A stretch of 53,832 nucleotides of DNA. It comes from Caldilineae bacterium (GTDB taxonomy: Bacteria; Chloroflexota; Anaerolineae; JAAEKA01). Position 1 is the first letter of the stretch. Every line of letters starts with the position of its first letter. Below, in pieces: positions 35,821 through 42,428 of the stretch. The notes under the pieces were generated by a model that was not told where the DNA came from, did not search any database, and was given only the letters and a program-made list of their open reading frames with translations. A program made the position numbers and the translations under genes. Location: assembly GCA_020634555.1 (NCBI GenBank), contig JACKBK010000024.1, forward strand, positions 1 to 53,832. The letters run 5' to 3'.

Positions 35821-37110
35821 CTACACCGGCTCGCCGGCGGGCACAGCTTCCGCTGCCACCTCGCCGTGGCCGTTCTGTTCCACATTGACGATGACCGGGA
35901 TGAAGAACCCGGCCACACCGATCACGCCGCACAGGACCGCGGCGGTCAGATACCAAACCTGCAAACCAACACTGTCGCTGACCGGACCGGCGATGGCCAG
36001 CCCGATAGGCGAGGTCAGCGAAACCAGGCTGGCCATCAGCATGAACACCCGCCCCTGCATCTCCGGCGCAACGCTGGCCTGCATGATGGCCATCATCGGC
36101 CCGTCGATCAGCGGGATCGCCAGCCCGATAACCAGGACCGCGCCGACGGCCATAGCAAAGAAGACAGCCGGTGTCAGCCCCAGCGCCAGCAAGCCGCCGG
36201 ACAGGATGAGCATCCCCGTCAGCAGCGTATAGATGCGCCGCCGGAAACCGCCCCACACGCTGAGCAGCAGGCCGCTGGCCACCACGCCGACGCCGAAAAT
36301 CGCCTCCAACAGACCAAGCTGGGCCGCGTCGCCGCCGAAATGCTGGCTGACCAGCAGCGGCAGCAAGGCGAACGCCGGCGTCAGCGCGATCTTGAACACC
36401 ATCGCCGCGCCGATCAGCGCCAACATGCCGGGCCAGCCCCAGACGTAGCGCATCGCCCCGCGCACGTCCGCCCAGAGCGAGGGACGCGGCGCGCCTGCAA
36501 CCGCGTCGGCCGGCGCCGCCGGTTGCGGGATATGCACGAAGAGCAGCGGCACGACCGCCAGCAACGCCGTGCCCACGTCCACCATCATCACGCCCGACAG
36601 CGGCATCAGCGACATGGCCAGCGCGCCCAGCGGCGGGCCGACGATGTTCAACGCGCCGTTCAGCGTCTGGTTCATGCCGGCCACCCGGGTCAAGTGCTGC
36701 TCCGGTACCATCAGCGTCGTCGAGGCCTGCATGGCCGGCCACTGGAATGCCCCGCCCAGCGCGCGGATAAACATGATCAGGTAGACCTGCCAGACCTGCA
36801 CCGCGTCGATGGCGAACATGTAGGCCAGCCAGAGCGAGGCCAGCGCCACCGCCCCATCGGCCGCGATCATCACCAGGCGCCGGTTCCAGCGGTCCACCAG
36901 CGCGCCGGCAAACGGCCCGAAGACGATCATCGGCAGCATCGCCACCAGCGTCGCCGTCGCCAGCACCGTCGCCGAACCGGTCTGCTCGGTGAGATACCAG
37001 ACCAGCGCGAACTGCACGATCTGGCTGCCGATCAGCGAGATCGTCTGCCCGGTCCAGATGGTGAAGAACGGCGCTTTCCAGTTGGCGGGAATGACAGGTT
37101 TGTCGCTCAT
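35821..37110 (-). CDS. MFS-type transporter with predicted leaderless mRNA
   Basis: 429 residues, about 12 hydrophobic segments. FFTIWTGQTISLIGSQIVQF begins helix 1; GPFAGALVDRWNRRLVM is the loop 2-3 MFS motif, close to that of the exporter at 176-1471. Efflux of drugs or siderophores is likely; the substrate is unknown. No ribosome-binding site precedes ATG 37110, and the promoter (-35 at 37145-37140, -10 at 37122-37117) would place the transcription start on the A of the ATG. An AT-rich dyad overlaps the -35 box. No regulator gene is adjacent. Confidence 0.9.
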   Translation of the reverse strand: MSDKPVIPANWKAPFFTIWTGQTISLIGSQIVQFALVWYLTEQTGSATVLATATLVAMLPMIVFGPFAGALVDRWNRRLVMIAADGAVALASLWLAYMFAIDAVQVWQVYLIMFIRALGGAFQWPAMQASTTLMVPEQHLTRVAGMNQTLNGALNIVGPPLGALAMSLMPLSGVMMVDVGTALLAVVPLLFVHIPQPAAPADAVAGAPRPSLWADVRGAMRYVWGWPGMLALIGAAMVFKIALTPAFALLPLLVSQHFGGDAAQLGLLEAIFGVGVVASGLLLSVWGGFRRRIYTLLTGMLILSGGLLALGLTPAVFFAMAVGAVLVIGLAIPLIDGPMMAIMQASVAPEMQGRVFMLMASLVSLTSPIGLAIAGPVSDSVGLQVWYLTAAVLCGVIGVAGFFIPVIVNVEQNGHGEVAAEAVPAGEPV

Positions 37111-37116
37111 GTCAAG

Positions 37117-37145
37117 ATATTATCACACAATATTAGATTTGTCAA
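37117..37145 (-). promoter_or_regulatory. Promoter of the MFS gene at 35821-37110
   Basis: On the minus strand TTGACA (37145-37140), a spacer of exactly 17 nt and TAATAT (37122-37117). The predicted start lies 7 nt after the -10, on the first base of the start codon. Confidence 0.75.
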
Positions 37146-37170
37146 TATAAATTTGAATAATATTTATATT
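37144..37170. promoter_or_regulatory. AT-rich operator-like dyad
   Basis: AATATAAAT (37144-37152) and ATTTATATT (37162-37170) form a perfect 9-bp inverted repeat with a 9-nt spacer, overlapping the -35 box. Its form recalls ArsR/SmtB- or MarR-type operators. Much lower GC than its surroundings. Confidence 0.6.
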
Positions 37171-37273
37171 ATGATCAAGTTTGTCTTCAAGCCTCTGACA
37201 CAACGGTTCGCTCTGCGCGCGCGTCAATGTTGGAGTGGTGACACATTGCTCCGTGGAGTGAGCATCCTGACTT

Positions 37274-37363
37274 GAAAATAGATGTTGCTGCGGCCGGTCT
37301 CCGACCGAGCCGCCCCATTTTCATCCATGGTTGTGCGAACAGCGCATGGTCGTCTCAGATGCG
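37274..37363. repeat. Dispersed GAAAATAGA repeat, copy 1
   Basis: Runs from GAAAATAGATG through GCTGCGGCCGGTCTCCGACC to the phrase ending GTCGTCTCAGATGCG. A 38-nt stretch (37318-37355) is identical to 46659-46696. A shorter copy is at 46422-46462. Confidence 0.8.
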
Positions 37364-37668
37364 GGCCTCGGTAACCGGTTCAGCCCGGCACACCTTGCAC
37401 CTGCGGCGCACGTGTAGGTGTCTGAGGATGCCAACTCCGCGATCCGAGGCGCCAGGCAGCCTCAGAACAACGTCTCAGTGAAAACACACTGTCCCTGTCA
37501 TCCTGAGTGGCCCCCTACATCCAATACGCACGTTCACGCATCATAGCGAAGGATCTCCGTGAAGACGCCGGCAACCGCAGCGATAAACCGCCAGCCGGAG
37601 AGATTCCTCGCTGCGATCTCCGATAGACGACGTTTCGATCACTGCCGCTCGGAATGACAAATGAAGGG
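37364..37668. other. Non-coding stretch with a TCATCCTGAG-type repeat
   Basis: No gene seen. Between about 37498 and 37660 there is a typical intergenic repeat that opens with TGTCATCCTGAG and GCGAAGGATCTC and closes with AGATTCCTCGCTGCG and CGGAATGACA, roughly an imperfect inverted repeat. Confidence 0.45.
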
Positions 37669-37695
37669 AGGCTCCGATCAAGATCGGAGCCTTTT
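37669..37695 (+). terminator. Rho-independent terminator without an upstream gene
   Basis: GGCTCCGATC (37670-37679) and its perfect complement (37682-37691), followed by TTTT. No plus-strand gene precedes it. It directly abuts the template-repeat-like segment at 37691-37733. Confidence 0.65.
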
Positions 37696-37733
37696 ATGTT
37701 TGCTGTTGTTCCACGAGCCGCCCTGCAAGACGC
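37691..37733 (-). other. Template-repeat-like segment of a possible diversity-generating retroelement
   Basis: On the minus strand this 43-nt segment aligns with the 3' end of the CHAT-NACHT-FGE gene (38010-38053) with one 1-nt gap. By my count 7 of 14 adenines differ but only 1 of 29 other bases. It includes GGCTCGTGGAACAACAGC, the Asn-codon-rich form usual for templates. It stops at the terminator stem, so the far part of a full template is absent. Confidence 0.5.
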
Positions 37734-37835
37734 TTCTGGGCTGCCTGGCCCGTCCATCACGGGCGAAGGCAGTATATCACAGAACCACGCCGTGGCGCAA
37801 GCGACACGCGCGTCCAGTTCTAGTTTGCGCGCGCG

Positions 37836-37879
37836 GTGGGGCACAGCCCCACACCCCATCCAGACGGGCCTTCGGCCCG
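37836..37879. other. Two small hairpins downstream of the FGE variable region
   Basis: GTGGGGC/GCCCCAC (37836-37842 with 37846-37852) and CGGGCC/GGCCCG (37865-37870 with 37874-37879), each with a 3-nt loop. In known diversity-generating retroelements a hairpin lies just after the variable repeat; here the nearer one is about 60 nt past GFRV. The link is tentative. Confidence 0.35.
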
Positions 37880-37906
37880 CAGAATCAGGGTTCAGAGGGC
37901 AGAGCG

Positions 37907-38012
37907 TCAGAGTTCAGAGCTATTGGGGCGCCAACCCACAACCACCCGAAACCCGAAGTCGTTGTCAGGGCACGTCTGGGGAGATCGAAGCGGAAGGCAG
38001 AGGCGGCGGCTT
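37907..38012 (-). pseudogene. Frame-shifted C-terminus of the CHAT-NACHT-FGE gene
   Basis: After the stop at 38013-38015 another minus frame continues with HESRRLCLPLRSPQTCPDND then FGFRVVVGWRPNSSEL and stops at 37907-37909. This is the expected end of an FGE domain (PDNDFGFRV). Removing one base at 38022 joins the two frames exactly. Either a real indel or a sequence error. Confidence 0.75.
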
Positions 38013-41000
38013 TCATGAAAGTCGGATGTTCCACGAGCCGCCCCGCAGGACGCGCCACTCGTTGCCTTGCAACTGCACGCGCTCGGGGTTTCTGTATTCG
38101 TTCAGGCACCATTCCCACACGTTGCCGCTCAGGTCTGCGACGCCATAGGGCGAGTCGTCCGGCGACTCGTGGGGATACATGCCTACCGCACTGGTCTTCT
38201 GCAGATAGTGAGGGCCAACCTCATAGCCGCTCCAGGTCTCGTTGATGTTGGCGCGACCTTCTTCGTACTTGCTGCCCCACGGATAACGCCGGCCGTCGTG
38301 GCCGCGCGCCGCCTTCTCCCATTGCTCCTCGGTGGGCAACGTGATTTTCCACTCCCGCCTGCGATCCAGCCCGGGCGGCAGGAGATCGGCTTGCGCCCTT
38401 GCCTCCTCCGTCAGCCAGCGGCAGAAGGCCATCGCGTCGTACCAACTGACGCGCTCGCGTGGGTGATTCCAGTATTCGAACCGTTGATCGCCCCAATTGG
38501 CTCGATGCTCTTGTGATGCAGCCAGCCCGTCCCACCAGCGCTGATCGCCAAACCCATCCTTGGCGCGCAGGAAGGCCTCGAACTGGACGTAGGTGACGGG
38601 GTATTTCGCAATCCAAAAGTTATCCAGCGGCTTGCGCCGCTCGTCCTGGTATGTCCAGTCGCCCTTTCCCTTGGCGTCGAGCTTGAGAACCTCGATCCAC
38701 GCGATGTCGGGCAGGCCGTCGGGCCGCAACGCCACCCCTGGTCGCTTGTCGTGGCCGGGGAACGGGTCGCTGCCCAGCAGCTTGCCGGCGATGTCACGCT
38801 GTTCGGGGGAAAGGCCGACATGCTCTGCCGCCGTGTGGTCGCGCAATGCTCTGCCGGCAGCACCGAGCAACGTCTCGTAGGATTGCTGCGCGCCCCAGGG
38901 GCGCTGCACCGCGAACAGGCCGGCTTCCAGGGTCACCTGCAAGGCAAGCAGAGCGCCCAGCGCATCCTGGCCTGTTTCCTTGTACGGCAGACAGCACAAG
39001 GCCGCCAGCTCCCAGGCATCCGTCGCACGGCCGTTGGTCAGCAGCTCGTCCACCGCCAGGCGCAGAACGTTGGCCCACAACCGGGGCTTCTGGCGCACTT
39101 GAGCGGCCAACTCGTCGGGGAACTTGCGGTCATCCCAGACGCGACGCGCCCGGGCATGGGGCGTGCCCGGGCGGTAGAGCATATCGCAGGCCGCCAGGTA
39201 CTCCTGGAACGACAGGTGCAGGAAGCGAAAGCGACCTGGAGCCGGCGCCATCATCGCGCCTGGCGTTTGTTCCACCTGGTCCAGCAACATGCCGGCAGTC
39301 CACTGCAGGTGGCTGACCACTTTGGGGGTCGCCGCGCCCTTGCCTATGTCATCCAGCGCATCATAGAAATCGCCGCGCTGGATGACAACTGCCTGGTTGG
39401 GCTGGGTGCTGCGCTCTTGGGCGCGCCGCGCCACCAACTGCAGGGCCAGGCGCAGCTCCTGCGAGTCGATCCCAACGTCGTCCATCGTCTCGAAGCGCCG
39501 GTTGTGCTCCTTGACCCAATCCTCCAACAGAAGCTTCAAGGCGCGGTCGTACAGTTGGCCACGGGTTTTGGGCAATCCATGGGCCTCCCCCTCGGGCCTG
39601 CGCACCGACACTGCTGCCAGCAGGGTGAGCAGCAGGGGGTTGCCCGGCAGATCCTTGGGCACCGTCGGCAGCGCCGCCAGGAAATCCTCGACACGCCGGC
39701 TGTCATCGGGCCGCAGACAGGCAAACAGCCGGCGCGCCAGTCGTTCCTGGCGTTCAGTATCCAAGGCCGCCAGCGCCGTGTGGCCAAAGCCCTCCAGCTC
39801 CCAGCGCTCAGGGTCCTGCGGGTTGTCGGGCCGGTAGGCGTAGGGGCGGGCGGTGACAATAATCGGCGCAGCAGCAAACGCCTTGTGCAGTGCGGCGACA
39901 AAGGCTTGTACCTGCATGCGACGGCGATGGTCATCGGCGTCGCTGACCTCATCCAGTCCATCCAGGAGAATGGCAGCTTTCCCATTGCGCAGCAAGGTTA
40001 TCAGGTCATCAATGAAGCCCTGGCAGCGCATTGCGGTCAACTGGTCGCTGAGATGCACCTCAAAAGTGTCCAGCCCCGGCAGCTCCGGCGGCTCTTCGCC
40101 AGACGGCAGCGCCGGAAAGGCATCGACCAGCGGTCGCAGCTCGATGTAGACAGGCGTGTAGTCGGGCCCGTACCAGCCTGTGTCAACGTCAAGACTTGCG
40201 CCCGTATCAGTGCGCGTCTCTCCCATCGCGCGCAGCATTCGCGCCGCCCAGGCGAGCGCCAGGTGGCGCAGGAAGGTGCTCTTGCCGCTGCCCGGGTCGC
40301 CAGCCAGGACGAAACGGCGCTGCACCAGGGCGGCATGCTCGGCGTTGGCCTGCCACCGCCTGACCTCGTCTTGCCGGCGACGATTAGATTGCTGCCCGCG
40401 TGCCCACTCCCTGGCGATTTCCACCAGGGGCGCCAGAGCGCGCTCGTTGGATCGTAGATCGGTCCAGGAACGGATCCGCGCCTTCTGTTCCCGCAGTTCT
40501 TGGGCAGCCGTCGCATGGCGAGCGCTGTCGAGCAGCGCCTGCTGCCACGGTTCGTAATCCTCTCGCATGCCGCGGTCGGAACCCACTGAGCCACACCACC
40601 AATCCTCAAGATCGCCTTCTTGATTGGTCCCAACCGTTATCCCGAAATCCACCGGCAGCGGAGAATAGATATCCAGCAGATCCATCGCTTCCGGAGATTT
40701 ATCATCGAACAACTTCATCTTGACGGTGGCCCATTGCTGGCTGAACAGGCGGTGAAGGTATGTCTTATGCGCCTGACTGTAGACTGGCGCCGGCGTTGCC
40801 AGGAACGGACTGGCGCACACTTCGCTGTTTGGCGGGAACAGCCGCACCATCTCCGCAATCTTTTCGCTCCCATGATTCCTCAACTCCTGCCTGGCAATCT
40901 TAACCGCACCCCCAACGCTGCGCGCCGGGTCGGCCAGCGCGGCATACAGATTCGGCGTGAAGTGCTTCGCCAGCGCGATGTCGCTGGGCTCTCCCTGGAA

Positions 41001-41426
41001 GCCGACCGCGCAGCCGGCCACTTGCGCGACCAACTCGGCTGTACGCGCGGTGTGGCAGCCGGCTAGCACCACCAGCCGGACCGGCCGCATGGCCTCGGAC
41101 TGGTAGGCGCGCAGCGTGTCGGCAAACTGTTGAGGAGAAAGCGCAGCGCTGACCCGGTCGCCCTCCTCCGGGTCGAAGAAAAGATCGCCTCCCTCGCTGC
41201 CATGCCCGGCGTAGTGGACGATCTGCGGCTGGTACTGGCGTAGGCCCCAGGCCAACTCCGACACCCTGGCGGCGGGGAGAGCCTGCCAGTCCAGTGCGTC
41301 GCGGTGTCTCTCGCGCAGCAAGGCGTCGCGCAGGTTACGCAGTTCCGCCATGGTCTTCAGCGAGATCAGATCCGCCAACTGCGGCATGATGAAGAGGATG
41401 GTTGCCCGGCCCGATGCACTTGTCAT
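38013..41426 (-). CDS. CHAT-NACHT-FGE protein (STAND NTPase), C-terminus frame-shifted
   Basis: 1137 residues from ATG 41426 (GGTGAG upstream); ATG 41507 is an alternative. Domain order: CHAT caspase-like protease (about 10-180) with His75 in YAGHG and Cys124 in VLAGCHTA, so the dyad is intact; a linker; NACHT NTPase with Walker A GDPGSGKST (Lys382) and Walker B AILLDGLDEV near 486; helical STAND region; FGE-sulfatase domain from about 895 (TLPTEEQWEKAARG, NVWEWCLNEY, WRVLRGGSW). The frame breaks after GGSWN because of one extra base. Plan: a sensor (FGE), a switch (NACHT) and a protease effector (CHAT), as in anti-phage STAND systems; that role is inferred. Confidence 0.9.
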   Translation of the reverse strand: MTSASGRATILFIMPQLADLISLKTMAELRNLRDALLRERHRDALDWQALPAARVSELAWGLRQYQPQIVHYAGHGSEGGDLFFDPEEGDRVSAALSPQQFADTLRAYQSEAMRPVRLVVLAGCHTARTAELVAQVAGCAVGFQGEPSDIALAKHFTPNLYAALADPARSVGGAVKIARQELRNHGSEKIAEMVRLFPPNSEVCASPFLATPAPVYSQAHKTYLHRLFSQQWATVKMKLFDDKSPEAMDLLDIYSPLPVDFGITVGTNQEGDLEDWWCGSVGSDRGMREDYEPWQQALLDSARHATAAQELREQKARIRSWTDLRSNERALAPLVEIAREWARGQQSNRRRQDEVRRWQANAEHAALVQRRFVLAGDPGSGKSTFLRHLALAWAARMLRAMGETRTDTGASLDVDTGWYGPDYTPVYIELRPLVDAFPALPSGEEPPELPGLDTFEVHLSDQLTAMRCQGFIDDLITLLRNGKAAILLDGLDEVSDADDHRRRMQVQAFVAALHKAFAAAPIIVTARPYAYRPDNPQDPERWELEGFGHTALAALDTERQERLARRLFACLRPDDSRRVEDFLAALPTVPKDLPGNPLLLTLLAAVSVRRPEGEAHGLPKTRGQLYDRALKLLLEDWVKEHNRRFETMDDVGIDSQELRLALQLVARRAQERSTQPNQAVVIQRGDFYDALDDIGKGAATPKVVSHLQWTAGMLLDQVEQTPGAMMAPAPGRFRFLHLSFQEYLAACDMLYRPGTPHARARRVWDDRKFPDELAAQVRQKPRLWANVLRLAVDELLTNGRATDAWELAALCCLPYKETGQDALGALLALQVTLEAGLFAVQRPWGAQQSYETLLGAAGRALRDHTAAEHVGLSPEQRDIAGKLLGSDPFPGHDKRPGVALRPDGLPDIAWIEVLKLDAKGKGDWTYQDERRKPLDNFWIAKYPVTYVQFEAFLRAKDGFGDQRWWDGLAASQEHRANWGDQRFEYWNHPRERVSWYDAMAFCRWLTEEARAQADLLPPGLDRRREWKITLPTEEQWEKAARGHDGRRYPWGSKYEEGRANINETWSGYEVGPHYLQKTSAVGMYPHESPDDSPYGVADLSGNVWEWCLNEYRNPERVQLQGNEWRVLRGGSWNIRLS

Positions 41427-41763
41427 TTCGCTCACCGTTCGCGCCCGCCCGATTCGACTGTCGATTTCCAGGGACGGGGCATGATAGAGGGGATGTAGAC
41501 AATGCAAATACTACCGCACAACTGCGCAACTGACAAGCACGACGAGTTGTGTCGTTTTGGCGGCGTGTGTCCGGCGCTGACCATCCACGAATGCTGCGCG
41601 ATCACGAATACACGAATTACACCGCGCGACCGTTGTCATTCGGCCGCGTCCAGGATTCTTTCATGTGTACCCGGTTGTGGTGGGTAGTGCCGCTTACTTT
41701 TTGAAGGCAAGTGTAGTATCATGGCGATAGACTTGAACATCGCTGGTGACATGAGGCAGGCAG
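41427..41763. other. Intergenic region between divergent accessory genes
   Basis: 337 nt with no gene. It holds a single arm of the CCATCCACGAAT element (41581-41621). A weak promoter-like pair, TTACTT at 41694-41699 and TATCAT at 41717-41722 with 17 nt between, lies upstream of brnT. Confidence 0.45.
41581..41621. repeat. Half copy of the CCATCCACGAAT element (copy C)
   Basis: Begins CCATCCACGAATG and continues with ATCACGAATACACGAATT, like the left arms at 18481 and 19060. No inverted right arm was found, so it is a solo arm. Confidence 0.65.
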
Positions 41764-42054
41764 ATGTCCTATCGTTTCGAATGGGATCCTCACAAGGCGG
41801 CAGCAAATCGAAAAAAGCATGGCGTCAGTTTTGATGAAGCCAGCACAGTATTCGACGATCCATTGGCCGTCACATTCGAGGATGACCTGCATTCAACCGA
41901 TGAAACTCGTGAGCTGCTCACTGGCCGATCGATCAGCGGACAGCACCTGATGATCAGCTTCACCGAACGACCTGGTGGCATCATCCGCTTGATCAGCGCC
42001 CGCCCCGCAACACAAAAGGAATGTCGCGATTATGAACAAAACGTCCATTTCTAG
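41764..42054 (+). CDS. brnT: BrnT family toxin
   Basis: 96 residues. YRFEWDPHKAAANRKKHGVSF is the family opening (F-E-W-D-x-x-K-x-x-x-N-x-x-K-H-G-V), followed by FDDPLAVTFEDD and RPGGIIRLISARPAT. BrnT is a RelE-like ribonuclease toxin neutralised by BrnA. It overlaps the antitoxin gene by 23 nt, a normal arrangement. It lies directly upstream of, and divergent from, the CHAT-NACHT-FGE gene. Confidence 0.9.
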   Translation: MSYRFEWDPHKAAANRKKHGVSFDEASTVFDDPLAVTFEDDLHSTDETRELLTGRSISGQHLMISFTERPGGIIRLISARPATQKECRDYEQNVHF

Positions 42055-42292
42055 TGCTGACCAGCCAGACCTTGACGAGATGTTGCCAGAGTACGATCTT
42101 GACTACAGCAAAGCCAAGCCAAATCGCTTCGCCGGCAAGATCGACAAAAGCCAGGTTGTTGTCATGCTGGAACCCGACATTGCCGAGGTGTTCACGACAC
42201 CCGAAGCGGTCAACTCTGTGTTGCGCGCGCTGATCTCGACCATGCCTGCGCGACCGGTCAAACCCGCCGAAGCTTCTTCTCCAGCACCCTGA
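42032..42292 (+). CDS. brnA: BrnA-like antitoxin
   Basis: 86 residues. The N-terminus ISSADQPDLDEMLPEYDLDY with SKAKPNRFAG and the central QVVVMLEPDIAEVFTTPEAV are typical of BrnA-like antitoxins, where the C-terminal part forms a ribbon-helix-helix DNA-binding dimer that represses the operon. It overlaps brnT by 23 nt. The short Pro/Ala tail is variable. A strong terminator follows. Confidence 0.85.
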   Translation: MNKTSISSADQPDLDEMLPEYDLDYSKAKPNRFAGKIDKSQVVVMLEPDIAEVFTTPEAVNSVLRALISTMPARPVKPAEASSPAP

Positions 42293-42357
42293 CCGGACTG
42301 CGAAATCGCAGCGCACCTTCCTGACAATCGCGCCGGCCCATCTCCCTGATTGAATCG

Positions 42358-42405
42358 AACAGCCCGGACTGACTTTCGCAGTCCGGGCTGTTGTCTTTTG
42401 TTTTT
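42358..42405 (+). terminator. Terminator of brnT-brnA
   Basis: AACAGCCCGGACTG (42358-42371) pairs perfectly with its complement at 42379-42392 around a 7-nt loop. It is followed by GTCTTTTGTTTTT. Confidence 0.9.
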
Positions 42406-42428
42406 GCAAGTCGCCCCGCGCCGGCGAT

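Noticed and set aside
35866..37275. Long plus-strand frame (469 codons) opposite the MFS gene
   Set aside because: Its product is a His/Arg/Gln-rich low-complexity text typical of the antisense of a GC-rich gene, and the minus-strand frame is a clear transporter with its own promoter.
37669..37695. T-box or other riboswitch terminator
   Set aside because: No specifier or antiterminator features upstream and no downstream plus-strand gene within reach.
37111..38012. Reverse transcriptase or Avd gene of a retroelement
   Set aside because: All frames between the MFS gene and the CHAT gene were considered; none is long enough or carries the reverse-transcriptase YxDD motif.
38751..40457. Plus-strand frame of 568 codons opposite the CHAT-NACHT-FGE gene
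   Set aside because: The minus-strand NACHT motifs are intact. The plus-strand product has no domain features.
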